Source: Arion vulgaris | Taxonomy: Eukaryota; Mollusca; Gastropoda; Stylommatophora; Arionidae | NCBI GenBank assembly: GCA_020796225.1 | Contig: CM036753.1 | Span: 70,485,865-70,549,864, forward strand | Direction: 5' to 3' | DNA length: 64,000 bases | Notes under the pieces: generated by a model | The model's input: the letters and a program-made list of their open reading frames with translations, nothing else | Told to the model about the DNA's origin: nothing | Database searches by the model: none | Translations under genes and position numbers: made by a program | Part shown: positions 12,240-21,673 of the stretch, in pieces | Layout of the letters: every line of letters starts with the position of its first letter | Position numbering within the stretch: position 1 is the first letter of the stretch

Positions 12240-12545
12240 TGTACACTCTTCTTTTTCTTCTTCTGCGTTCTCACTAGATTGGGACTTCGGATTCTCTAAT
12301 AAAGGCAGCCGTCCTTTCTTCTCAGGTCTGTATACTGGGGGCAGTTCTGTAGAATGTGTTCTGTTGTCATACTCGCCAAGATACAGGGGCACAGGTCGTT
12401 GGTGCCTATTTTGAATTTAGTGTACAGGTGGTGTCTCATTCTGTTGTGACCGGTCCGGGGGCGAAGTATGGCTGTCTGGTCCCTTCTGGACAGTTGGTAA
12501 TATCCATCATTCTTGTTGTGATTTGGGTGTTCTTTATCCCATTTT
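12240..12545 (-). pseudogene. Non-LTR element RNase H-side tail
   Basis: The minus strand reads DGYYQLSRRDQTAILRPRTG, then HNRMRHHLYTKFKIG, LCPCI and TEHILQNCPQY-like sequence. This is the segment C-terminal to RNase H in Jockey/CR1-like elements (R-x-x-Q-x-x-I-x-R-L-R-T-GH ... C-x-C ... E-H-x-L-x-x-C-P). The cysteine pattern suggests a small zinc-binding tail. Neither reverse-transcriptase nor RNase H catalytic residues are present. A related tail lies at 62,690-62,900. Confidence 0.75.
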
Positions 12546-12699
12546 GCCTTGTATTTTTGTTTATATTCAATAACATATAAAGGAATATGTGGATCAGAAA
12601 ATTAAAACTAAAATGAACAATAGCTCAAAAAAAAAAAATACATTCAAAAGTAATTAAATTTATCTATCTTTTTTTCTCTAATCATATTCTGCTTCAAAT

Positions 12700-12955
12700 C
12701 GCCAGGATAAGAAGAGATTTCTAGAGCGGGTTGTTTTGCGCGCTTCATAAATATTGTTTTTCACTGTCTTTGTTATTTCTGACGTCCACCTTTTGTGCGG
12801 ACAGCCTTTTGATTTGTATCTACTGTATCAAAGTAGCATTCTTCTGTGATATGCAATATCTGTTGGTAATCTGCTTATGTGGTCTAACCATTTAACTTGC
12901 TGCTTATTGATGGAGTTCAGTATTGATGGTGTAGCCACTTCCTGATGTCTTCATT
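12700..12955 (-). pseudogene. Reverse transcriptase C-terminal remnant
   Basis: The minus strand reads INKQQVKWLDHISRLP, a degraded K-W-x-GH block, then KSKGCPHKRWTSEITK, which matches the G-R-P-x-K-R-W-x-x-x-I pattern of non-LTR C-termini. The histidine of the GH pair is kept and the glycine is lost. It carries stops and is cut off upstream, so it is not functional. Confidence 0.7.
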
Positions 12956-13021
12956 TCTTTATTAAATGTATAATAGCGTTCAATCAAATAAGTAATTAAT
13001 AAGTTATAATTGAGAGTGTGT

Positions 13022-13024
13022 TGC

Positions 13025-13055
<31 letters not shown>

Positions 13056-13075
13056 TATATATATAGATATATAAA
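13022..13075. repeat. CA/TA dinucleotide microsatellite
   Basis: A (CA)n run from about 13,025 passes into (TA)n and gatatataa. Simple sequence only. Confidence 0.9.
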
Positions 13076-13084
13076 ACAATTTTC

Positions 13085-13545
13085 CTCGTACCGTTATACG
13101 TAACATAGGGCCTGCAAGCAATTTCTCCTTATCGCTCTATCCTAGGCAACTCGCTCAATCTCCTCCATAGAATTGAGACCGATATTTCTTGCCTCTCAGT
13201 AAAGTACGTTTCAGGGTCATCTTAAGTCGCCTTCTGTTTCCTTAACCTTCTGCATCTCACTTCTATGCCTGCTTTAAAATTTTTTGATCGTTTCTTCTAA
13301 AGGTGTGTCCAACATACCTCCATCCTCTCCTTCTTATAATAGTTGTTACTAGTGGTTGACCAGACATTTCTCTGATTTCATCACTTCTCCTGAACTCGTA
13401 CCATTTTATGTTCACTATTTTTCGCAGATATCTATTTTTAAATGCATTCAACTTACTTTCTATATCTTTAGTCATTTTCCAACTCTCGCTGGCATATGTT
13501 AGGATTAATACAACATTTGAATTGAAAATTCGTAATTTAGTTTTA
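13085..13545 (-). pseudogene. RTE-like reverse transcriptase C-terminal remnant
   Basis: The minus strand reads KLRIFNSNVVLILTYASESW, then LNAFKNRYLRKIVNIKWYE, GQPLVTTIIRRRGWRYVGHT and LRRNDQKILKQA-like sequence. This follows the usual order after the thumb of RTE-type elements: K-x-x-I-F-N...L-L-Y-G-x-E-x-W, then L-x-x-F-x-N-x-x-L-R-x-I, then W-x-x-x-GH-x-x-R-R. The first part is frame-shifted relative to the second. Related tails lie at 38,970-39,230 and 50,500-50,700 on the plus strand. Confidence 0.85.
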
Positions 13546-13623
13546 ATTTAAGTTGGTTGCCGTGATGATTTGTGTGAACATCTCGACCTGTAGACGATTA
13601 AGCTACCCACCAAATGTGTCCAG

Positions 13624-14011
13624 CTTCAACTGCCTCTTTTGTTTGATTGAAGGTTGTGGACCCGCAATAAAAACCCCACTTCAACTGCCTCTTCTGTTTG
13701 ATTGAAGGTTGTGGACCCGCAATAAAAACCCCACTTCAACTGCCTCTTTTGTTTGATTGAAGGTTGTGGACCCGCAATAAAAACCCCACTTCAACTGCCT
13801 CTTCTGTTTGATTGAAGGTTGTGGACCCGCAATAAAAACCCCACTTCAACTGCCTCTTTTGTTTGATTGAAGGTTGTGGACCCGCAATAAAAACCCCACT
13901 TCAACTGCCTCTTCTGTTTGATTGAAGGTTGTGGACCGGCAATAAAAACCCCACTTCAACTGCCTCTTCTGTTTGATTGAAGGTTGTGGACTCGCAATAA
14001 AAAAATCCACT
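13624..14011. repeat. 55-bp minisatellite, 7 copies in a dimer pattern
   Basis: Units start cttcaactgcctctt and contain gtttgattgaaggttgtgg and gcaataaaaacccc. Copies alternate between cctcttttg and cctcttctg through the first six units, so the amplified unit was probably 110 bp. The array runs directly into the SINE B body at 14,030. Confidence 0.96.
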
Positions 14012-14029
14012 TCAACTGCAGTGGAAAGG

Positions 14030-14232
14030 ATGAACATGAAAGGCTGTACTAACGGAGAAAGCGTCTTTCTATTCACGGCTGCATCTTTTTCAGAGACTTC
14101 TAGGATTATCGTCGGAGCTACAGAGTTCGGGCTTTTTACAATACGATCGGCAAGTGGCGTGCCTTTTCTGCGGAGAGCGACCGAGCCATATGGGGTAAAA
14201 CCCGGTGCAATGAAGTCAATCCTTCGGCTTTA
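14030..14232 (+). mobile_element. SINE family B, copy 2, 5' part replaced by array
   Basis: It carries the family B body: aggattatcgtcggagctac, agagttcgggctttt, tggggtaaaacccggtgcaa and the cttcggctttag end, as at 1,435-1,685 and 31,293-31,533. The tRNA-like head is missing. The 55-bp minisatellite occupies that position, so either insertion or array growth removed it. Confidence 0.75.
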
Positions 14233-14755
14233 GACCTTTTTTGAATTAATGTCGAGCAGCGAAAATTAAGTGAAAAGTCGCTATCATATTAGCGCTGGAA
14301 ATCGAGACCTAATTTATCTCCAAATTTCTCCTACGGCAGCAGTGTTAAAGCAGTTGTGCAGTCTGTTTCAGAAACAATTACAACGTCTTTAAAAAAAAAA
14401 TAATAATTAACTGTCAAAATTCATCATTTGATAACTGCGCATGAATAGAGGGATTGAGGTGGTATTCTATGGTCACAAATGACGAGCTTACGGATAGAGT
14501 GAGACAGATCCCAGTGAAACAAGAGGGATGAAAAAACTGGCGCTTTATAGAATACACTGAGAAGAAAAAACGGAAAATATGACAAGAAGGGTACTTTCCT
14601 GAAACCCACAGAGAAAACGAAAGAGTGAAGCCTAGAAATACATGGAGAACAGATTTGGGGGCAGAGATTAACGGTATACGGAAGAAATGAAATAGACTGC
14701 AAGAGACTGCTTTTTTTTAGTTGTTTTAGTCGTCGGATCACCATCACTGCACGTC
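14233..14755. other. Unassigned sequence
   Basis: AT-rich with an A run near 14,390. The 107-codon minus-strand frame at 14,424-14,747 lacks any recognised motif and is probably chance. No repeats shared with the rest of the window were found. Confidence 0.4.
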
Positions 14756-14757
14756 GA

Positions 14758-15125
14758 ACAAATTAGTCCATAAGTGCTCCGATCTCTCCCTCAGTATGTC
14801 CATCAGCGTGTGGCGACTAACAACACCGATTCTTTGTTGGTTTACAATTCTTCTTTTCTGCCAGCATAGCGTTCTTGTCGAGCTACACCACACTTAACTT
14901 TGAGTTCTTGCAGTCTGGTTAGTGTTGTGGATTCACCGCTATTACGTGAATCATGTACACGTCCTCTCTCCCTTAAGGAATTTATAATATCAGCCTGGTC
15001 CATTGCTCGTCCGCTTTGGACAGCAGCCATACCTGCAAGCCTATCCGCACGTTCATTCTCCCTTACACCTGCATGCCCTGGCACAAAAATAAAACTGATC
15101 TTTGTCAGCTTAGATAGAAACTGCT
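14758..15125 (-). pseudogene. Non-LTR element RNase H fragment, copy 1
   Basis: The minus strand reads ISFIFVPGHAGVRENERADR, matching the C-terminal half of an RNase H fold (W-V-P-GH-x-G-x-x-x-N-E-x-A-D-x-L-A). The histidine and aspartate of that block are present. Next come SGRAMDQADIINSLRE, CGVARQERYAG and QRIGVVSRHTLMDILRERSE. The same layout occurs at 39,263-39,515 and 56,132-56,570. In an intact element this domain removes the RNA template strand during integration. Only the last part is present here and it ends in stops after HLWTN. Confidence 0.88.
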
Positions 15126-16490
15126 AAATATAGAAAAATTGCTAAAGAGACTGCTAAAGATAGAACAACTTGGAATGAGTTGGTTGAGGGTTTTGCCCTA
15201 ATCGTGTAATAGTGAGGTTATTTATACCAGGAGATAATGATAAGTGAAGATATATTTCTAGTAAAATGCAAGCAAGGAAGGAATGACCAGGCTATATAAT
15301 AGTCTTAGCAAGTCTAGGAGAAAGAAAAAAAAAGTGTTCCTAAGAAAATTGGACGCAATTCGGAAATGTATTGTGTAGTAAACATCACGTGATATCCGGG
15401 GTATTATTCAAGGATGTAGACTGAAGGTTTGGTAACGCAATTTTGGAAATGACGATGCATTAAAGACAAATAGGAAAATTCCATGTTTACTAGAACCATG
15501 TTCGAGAACAGATTGACACGATTGTACTGTGCAGTCTAGTAAACAAGCGGAGAAAATTATTGGTAGGTTGAAATAAACAGACCAATGAAATATTTAAAGT
15601 TTTAATGCGCGTAGTATTTTTGAAATCAACAACTCCTAACTAGATCTTTCGGGGGGATATAGATTGCGTAATACCAGCCTGGTATAAATACTGGGGGATG
15701 GAATTGAGAGATAGAGATAGATTGAAACGACACTGCGTACAGGGGTCGTTGCAGTCGGGTCGGCAGAGCCGACCCTATGATTTATAGAGATCCAGTGGTC
15801 ATGGAAGACTCGGTGGACCAGTAGGGATTTTGGTTCTGGTAGGCCTACGTAGATAGTTAAGACAGTGTAAATTTTTCGATCGAGCCATGGGATCTCTAGA
15901 GATATGTTGATTTAGTGGAATTGTTGTTTTAATTTCATGTAAAAATAGAATGAGGAAGTTCTCAGCAAGGTTTGCAGAGAGAAATTAAAATTTGATTAAC
16001 TTTCATCTCAGATGTTGTCATTTGTGAATTGATTTCTGGTGAGAGTGATTTTCTAAATCTTACAGCAGCAGAAAGATAACTTTTCAAGAAAACTGCAATC
16101 ATCTTTAGTCCGGTGTAATTACCGGTGGTGCAGTGGCCAAACAGATAGAGATAGAGAAAAGTGTAAATCATCATCATCAAGCCAACTCCTACAATCGTAG
16201 TTTTTAAAAACACAAGAGCTAGAGGATAATAGAGAGAAGGAGGTATAGAGAGCAGTGAGTTCAGTGGCAAGTAGTAATAATATATGAGGACAAATGTTTA
16301 ATGCAACTGTTCTGGAATTTGTAAATTACGGCTTCATCAAGACATATTTCTCATTCACCGTCTGTTGCCGGCACATCTCGATGAAATGCGACTTACTTAA
16401 AAGTTGCGTACTCAATTCTATCAAAGGTGCAAAGTAACTTGCCGTCGGCAGCTTCATGAACAAGCGGCATCAAAACAAGCAAGTAGCTAC
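15126..16490. other. Mostly unassigned stretch
   Basis: Plus-strand A-rich sequence at 15,290-15,560 looks weakly coding but has no motif I can name. At 15,757-15,775 there is a perfect 8-bp GC stem with a 3-base loop. The 102-codon minus frame at 15,962-16,270 has no motif. A weak SINE A-like block (gatgtgccggcaacagac on the minus strand) lies at about 16,355-16,385. Confidence 0.4.
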
Positions 16491-16499
16491 GTTCATGAT

Positions 16500-16617
16500 C
16501 CTTAAGTAAAAAATAGGACAAATAACGGAACCCGTTTTCATAATAGAAGTATATTTGGGAATACGTTAGACCCGTATTCTTCGTTGACAATCGGAATACC
16601 ATGGGTGATGTCGCCTT
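16500..16617 (-). mobile_element. SINE family A, diverged 3' part
   Basis: On the minus strand, catcacccatgg, gattgtcaacgaagaatacg, ggtctaac, tatacttct and aaaacgggttcc follow the order of the 3' half of the family A copies at 26,600, 51,633 and 63,209. It is the most diverged copy and has lost the tRNA head. It lies just downstream of the reverse-transcriptase tail at 16,622, so it may have inserted at that element's 3' end. Confidence 0.55.
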
Positions 16618-16621
16618 TACT

Positions 16622-17880
16622 TCATAATCATCAAGTAGTTTGTACTGAGCAGAACGTTGCCACCCCAACAGTCCTTCAGAATTACTCTCTCATACCAGGT
16701 GTCTCGCCTCTACAGCCGACATGCTCAAATCATCAAATAGTTTGTACTGAGCAGAACTTTGCCACCCGAATAGTCCTTCGGAATTACTCTCTCCTACCAG
16801 GTGTCTCGCCTCTACAGCCGACATGCTCAAATCATCAGTTACATCCTGAATCCATCTTTTCTGTGGTCTTTCTCTTCTTCTCATTGCCGGGATGCCTCCT
16901 TCCATGTTTTTCAACAGTTTTTTTATTATCTGAACTCATTCTGGATAGATCTATTTGTTGTATTCTCGGTCCATTATATACGGAGCACTCTTCTATAACA
17001 CTTATAATTCAAAATCACACATATGTTTTTCTACTGCTTTGTTAAATATCCGTGCTTCACACATACACGTTGCTGCTGGAAATATGAATGCTCTTAGTTA
17101 TCTGACCTTTGTTTCCTGTCAGTTCATTCTATGCTGTTTTAAGTTGTTTAATTTTTGGTTTAATTTCCTTCCGTTTCCATCTTTTGTTAGCAGTGAAACA
17201 AAATATTCAAACATGTTCTAAATTTCTATTTATTTTGCGTTGATCAAAATAACCTTTGACATGCTTGTTTTATCCGTTGTCATTGTTTTTGTTTTTGCCA
17301 CGGTGAGATATATATTTGGTTTTTCGCTTTTCTCTTGTACTTCCATTATTAATTTCTCAATGCTTTTTAATTATGTTGACATTAACACTGTATTGTCAGT
17401 ATATCTTAGTTTTAGTATTTTTCAACCTCCTATTATAAAAGGATCGTATTGTTCTTTTCCACGATCTTCTGTAACATTCCTCGTGATGTTTTCAGTATAT
17501 ATGTTACACAGACAAAACGGGAAAAAAAAACATTGTCTGACTCCTTGCATAATATCAAACCAATCTGATGTATCATCGCTTGAACTTAGATCCGATATTT
17601 CATCACTATAAAGTTCTCATATGATCTGTGTTAAATCTAAGGAAATTACATTTTTTCCCATTATTTTCTACAATTCATTATGTTCTACACAATCAAATGC
17701 TTTTAAGTAGTCAATAAAGCATGAGTATAGATCTACATAACACTCTCTAGATTTTTCTATGATTGTTCTCATGTTAAATGAATGGTATCTCCGTTTCGTC
17801 TCAACCCAGCTTGTGCTATGTGGATGTTTTCTTCCATTTTCCTACAGTCTTCCCATACTTATTTTAGAAAGCTTTTACTT
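16622..17880 (-). pseudogene. Family-A non-LTR reverse transcriptase, broken
   Basis: This is the longest reverse-transcriptase relic. Reading down the minus strand: LYSCFIDYLKAFDCVEHNEL (palm, near 17,690-17,750), an SSSDDTSDWFDIMQGVRQ-like block, then ILRYTDNTVLMST, a decayed YADD motif near 17,390. A thumb region with QHRMN*QETKVR follows, and finally the C-terminus RWIQDVTDDLSMSAVEARHL and NSEGLFGWQSSAQYKLFDD (16,622-16,880). The catalytic aspartates are altered to TDN. Several stops and frame changes are present. The C-terminal 102 bp (34 codons) is duplicated in tandem. Other copies: 40,985-42,135 and the right edge of the 74-bp array. Confidence 0.9.
16636..16839 (-). repeat. 102-bp tandem duplication in a reverse-transcriptase tail
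   Basis: Two copies of tagtttgtactgagcagaac lie exactly 102 bp apart, followed by near-identical sequence through cctctacagccgacatgctc. The unit is 34 codons and keeps the frame, repeating DDLSMSAVEARHLVGESNSE and the following residues. Divergence between copies is a few bases. Confidence 0.93.
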
Positions 17881-17940
17881 GCATGGCTAATCCTAAGCCT
17901 AGGAAGTTACCTAGTAAATTAAAATAATTGCAGAAATCTG

Positions 17941-18078
17941 ATATGTTGCCCTACTTGTAGGCGCATAACTGGCATAACATACAATCGTTTTTAGGCTCAG
18001 ATCACACACAAATTGTAAAGAGTGGTTTAACAAGTGATTGCTATGGAGCGTTTGAACAAGAAAAGAAAAAGAAAAGGC
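17941..18078 (+). mobile_element. SINE family C fragment, opposite orientation
   Basis: It contains ctacttgtaggcgcataact, ggctcagatcacac, agagtggttt and gagcgtttgaacaagaaaag, the reverse complement of the family C copies at 5,405, 37,797 and 43,950. The A/G-rich tail lies on the right, leading toward the GAAA array. The outer half of the element is missing. Confidence 0.7.
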
Positions 18079-18204
18079 TGCTTCAAAGGATTTTTTTTTA
18101 AAACATATATATCGCTCACTTGTCTAGTCTACCTCTAACTTTTCTTCAGCTTGTATGACTTATACCTCTATTGAAGATAACATCGTCTAAACTACTTATT
18201 GAAT

Positions 18205-19058
18205 AGAAAGAAAGAAAGAAAGATGGACAGAATAGATTGAAGAAACACAATCTAAATTAAAGAAAGAAAGAAAGAAAGAAAGAAAGAAAAAAAGAAAGAT
18301 GGACAGAATAAAGTGAAGAAACACAATCTAAATTAAAGAAAGAAAGAAAGAAAGGAAGAAAGAAAGAAAGAAAGAAAGGAAGAAAGAAAGGAAGAAAGAA
18401 AGAAAGAAAGAAAGGAAGAAAGAAAGGACGAAAGAAAGAAAAAAAGAAAGATGGACAGAATAAATTGAAGAAACACAATCTAAATTAAAGAAAGAAAGAA
18501 AGAAAGAAAGGAAGAAAGAAAGAAAGAAAGAAAGGAAGAAAGAAAGAAAGAAAGGAAGAAAGACAGAAAGAAAGAAAGAAAGAAAAAAAGAAAGATGGAC
18601 AGAATAAATTGAAGAAACACAATCTAAATTAAAGAAAGAAAGAAAGAAAGAAAGGAAGAAAGAAAGAAAGAAAGAAAGAAAGGAAGAAAGAAAGAAAGAA
18701 AGGAAGAAAGACAGAAAGAAAGAAAGAAAGAAAAAAAGAAAGATGGATAGAATAAATTGAAGAAATACAATCTAAATTAAAGAAAGAAAGAAAGAAAGGA
18801 AGAAAGAAAGAAAGAAAGGAAGAAAGAAAGAAATAAAGAAAGAAAGAAAGAAAGGAAGAAAGACAGAAAGAAAGAAAAAAAGAAAGATGGACAGAATAAA
18901 TTGAAGAAACACAATCTAAATTAAAGAAAGAAAGAAAGAAAGGAAGAAATTAAGAAAGAAAGGAAGAAAGAAAGAAAGGAAGAAAGACAGAAAGAAAGAA
19001 AGAAAAAAAGAAAGATGGACAGAATAAATTGAAGAAACACAATCTAAATTAAAGAAAG
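18205..19058. repeat. GAAA microsatellite with a recurring 37-bp spacer
   Basis: (GAAA)n with GGAA variants is broken by about seven copies of gatggacagaataaattgaa followed by gaaacacaatctaaatta, spaced about 75-150 bp apart. The whole composite was amplified, with AAAG runs that vary in length. It could be read as a compound higher-order repeat. Confidence 0.95.
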
Positions 19059-19625
19059 AGCAGCTACCGACTTCGTCATAAATTTAGCTATATTTCATTT
19101 CTACGTGATTTATCAATAATCGAGAAACTGAACTTAAGAATATTGTGCTATAGAAACACACACATATTGTCTATGCTGCCTGATCTTGTTATTCCGGACC
19201 TGATTACTGCCCTTGCCCCGAGATGACAATTTCGCTGGAGATGCACGTCAAGGGAGGTAAGAATAAAATTATGTTGACAATCGGCTGTAACGCCCAAAGG
19301 AAAGAGTGTTTAGCTCTCACAAGGAAAGTATGCGTTAAGATGGCATTACAACAGTACGCAAACAATGTTTGTTTCCACGTACTCAACACAACTTAAATGC
19401 CAGCGCGGGGGGAAGAACAAATATTGAACTCACATTGTTCATATTGGTCTAATTTTAGAGTTTTTATGTTTAACTACCAAACAAACTCAATATTTGAAGA
19501 CTAATCATTGAGCATGCCCGTTTCAATAAATAAAGGAATGGGGCGGTATCCTAATAACTGTATACAATACCAAATAATTGATAGAATTGATTTCTTTTCG
19601 AGCATAGTAGAATATCAACATTCTT
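19059..19625. other. Unassigned stretch
   Basis: No protein motif, array or recognised element. Open frames at 19,204-19,389 and 19,508-19,732 are short, and the second runs into the next array. Confidence 0.4.
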
Positions 19626-19631
19626 GTCGAT

Positions 19632-19655
19632 CAGTGGTTCCCAACAATTTTCTCA
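19632..19655 (+). mobile_element. Possible lone hAT-like terminus
   Basis: The sequence cagtggttcccaacaatttt matches the common hAT terminal pattern CAGTGGTTC-C/T-CAA. A possible opposite end, the complement of ggttgagaaccgatgctg near 20,772-20,790, is weaker, and 8-bp flanks do not match. It is therefore recorded only as a candidate terminus, with the 31-bp array lying between the two. Confidence 0.35.
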
Positions 19656-19659
19656 ATAC

Positions 19660-20205
19660 AATATTCGTAAAACAGATGACTAGTGCATACAATATTCGTA
19701 AAACAGATCACTACTCCATACAATATTCGTAAAACAGATGACTAGTGCATACAATATTCGTAAAACAGATGACTAGTGCATACAATATTCGTAAAACAGA
19801 TGACTAGTGCATACAATATTCGTAAAACAGATGACTAGTGCATACAATATTCGTAAAACAGATCACTACTCCATACAATATTCGTAAAACAGATGACTAG
19901 TGCATACAATATTCGTAAAACAGATGACTAGTGCATACAATATTCGTAAAACAGATGACTAGTGCATACAATATTCGTAAAACAGATGACTAGTGCATAC
20001 AATATTCGTAAAACAGATCACTACTCCATACAATATTCGTAAAACAGATGACTAGTGCATACAATATTCGTAAAACAGATCACTAGTGCATACAATATTC
20101 GTAAAACGGATGACTAGTCCATACGATTTTCGTAAAACAGATCACTAATCCATACAATATTCGTAAAACAGATCACTAGTGCATACAATATTCGTAAAAT
20201 AGATA
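19660..20205. repeat. 31-bp minisatellite with five-unit higher-order pattern
   Basis: Units are acaatattcgtaaaacagat plus either gactagtgcat (A) or cactactccat (B). B units lie at about 19,708, 19,863 and 20,018, exactly 155 bp apart, with four A units between. The last few units on the right are diverged (cggatgactagtccatacga). Confidence 0.96.
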
Positions 20206-20229
20206 TTAGCCGATTTAAACTTGGATGAT

Positions 20230-20535
20230 CTAAAAGAAATTAATTCTTATTTTCATGTTTGTAGGCCTACACGCTCTAATATAACCAAAGCGAAGTTCGT
20301 TCTTAGGTTGAAATGACGTGCTTCGGCCTAAAGAGACTTTCATCCCCTGCATAACGAACAAACAAACTAGCCAATTTAGTATTTTAGATTCTCCGAAAGG
20401 AGTTAATTCTTATTTTACATGTGTGTTAGCCTAAACTCTCTTATATGACCAATAAAAGGCTCATCCTTAGGTGGAAATAGCGTGTCTAGGCGTTAAATAG
20501 GCTTTACCCCCTTCATAAAAAAAAAAAAAAAACTT
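20230..20535 (-). repeat. Repeat J, two diverged tandem copies
   Basis: Two related blocks lie about 165 bp apart. Each contains taattcttatttt, a gtaggcctacac or gttagcctaaac core, ctctaatata or ctcttatatg, and an ACCT-to-AGGT segment, followed by cttcatcccctgcataa-like sequence. The minus strand matches 8,755-8,830 and 56,148-56,210 (cttt-caacctaagaacgaac). The nature of the repeat is unknown. Confidence 0.6.
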
Positions 20536-20820
20536 AACCGATTGAAACATTGTTAGTGAGATTGTTGAACTTCTTTTGTGCTCTTAGTTTCTTGAAATCA
20601 GGCTCAAAAGATGGAAGACACAGTCATTAATCTGGACTTTATTGTTTTATATCTAACATTCTGAGTTTTTTGTTTTTTTATTTTGCTTAATTTTTCACCA
20701 TTAGTGATTATTTGTTGCTGACGTCTAAATGGCCCTGAACAAACACACGGGGTAAAGTAAGCTTGGGTACCGGTTGAGAACCGATGCTGTAGACCAACAC
20801 TGTTCAACACGATGTTCGAG
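20536..20820. other. Unassigned sequence between repeat J and a 22-bp array
   Basis: An A run at 20,520-20,533 marks the end of repeat J. No gene is recognisable. A hAT-like end motif lies near 20,772-20,790 (ggttgagaaccgatgctg). Confidence 0.4.
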
Positions 20821-20825
20821 TGCGT

Positions 20826-21165
20826 TATGGCGCCCGTGTCACACATTCATGGCGCCCGTGTCATAACATTCATGGCGCCCGTGTCATACATTCATGGCGC
20901 CCGTGTCATACATTCATGGCGCCCGTGTCATACATTCATGGCGCCCGTGTCATACATTCATGGCGCCCGTGTCATACATTCATGGCGCCCGTGTCATACA
21001 TTCATGGCGCCCGTGTCATAACATTCATGGCGCCCGTGTCATACATTCATGGCGCCCGTGTCATACATTCATGGCGCCCGTGTCATACATTCATGGCGCC
21101 CGTGTCATACATTCATGGTGCCCGTGTCATACATTCATGGCGCCCGTGTCATACATTCATGGCGC
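20826..21165. repeat. 22-bp GC-rich minisatellite, about 15 copies
   Basis: Unit attcatggcgcccgtgtcatac is much more GC-rich than its surroundings and carries NarI-like ggcgcc. Two copies have one extra a (cataacattc), which shifts all three frames, so the apparent open frames are not constrained coding sequence. Confidence 0.97.
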
Positions 21166-21284
21166 GCTATTTTGCTCTGCCGATTATAAAGTTAATCAGA
21201 TTTTTTAGAAAACAAACTATTGTCTTTTTATTCGTAACACTCTCATTAACACAATCTTTCCGCTTTTTTGCAATTCTACTCAAG

Positions 21285-21475
21285 GCCTTGCAGTGCTATG
21301 ATACAGAGAGGCGGCCGCATCAGGCAGCACCGTAAGGTGGGGCGGGGGACGTGGGTGCATGTACAGAAAATTGAAAATAAATTACAATTGAAGGTTATTT
21401 TATGGAAAAAACATTTAAGGGGCGACATTGCAAAGACTTGCATCATACTGAGAAAATATACCGCATGCACCTGAC
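21285..21475. mobile_element. MITE family G, copy 2 (inverted orientation)
   Basis: This is the reverse complement of the family at 11,122 and 43,030. It has a left end aaggccttgcagtgctatga followed by tacagagaggcggc, an interior gacttgcatcatactgagaa, and a right end aaaatataccgcatgcacctg. Terminal inverted repeats are imperfect (AAGGnCnTGC). It is non-coding. Confidence 0.75.
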
Positions 21476-21539
21476 TCTAGTGCCCCCTAACCCAACCCTT
21501 TGTTTTTTCACTGGAGATAGCGTCATCATGTAAACTATA

Positions 21540-21600
21540 TTAATATTACTATTATTAACTAGTAGTAGTAGTCGTAGTAGTACTACCGTAATCGTCACAT
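21540..21600. repeat. AGT/ATT trinucleotide microsatellite
   Basis: Runs of tatta and agtagtagt precede the hAT-like pieces. Simple sequence only. Confidence 0.7.
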
Positions 21601-21665
21601 GGCGAAGGCGTCTCCAAAAACATCAGTAGATGCGCCTCAACATATAAAAACGTTGGACAGCGCTG
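21590..21665 (+). mobile_element. hAT-like end, repeat F
   Basis: The block gatgcgcctcaacatataaa followed by aacgttggacagcgctg matches 63,650-63,689, where it forms the right end of a better-defined hAT-like element. The terminal CAGCGCTG precedes the ctctagat target copy of the next element, suggesting one element nested beside another. Confidence 0.5.
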
Positions 21666-21673
21666 CTCTAGAT

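Noticed and set aside
15290..15560. Possible plus-strand retroelement coding
   Set aside because: A-rich with one weakly coding-like frame, but no domain motif could be named.
17240..17611. Hydrophobic 123-codon plus-strand frame resembling a membrane protein
   Set aside because: It is antisense to the family-A reverse-transcriptase relic, whose palm motifs read clearly on the minus strand.
19632..20790. A complete hAT element spanning the 31-bp array
   Set aside because: Both ends look hAT-like, but the 8-bp flanks (ttgtcgat and tagaccaa) do not match and the right end is weak, so only the left terminus is listed as a candidate.
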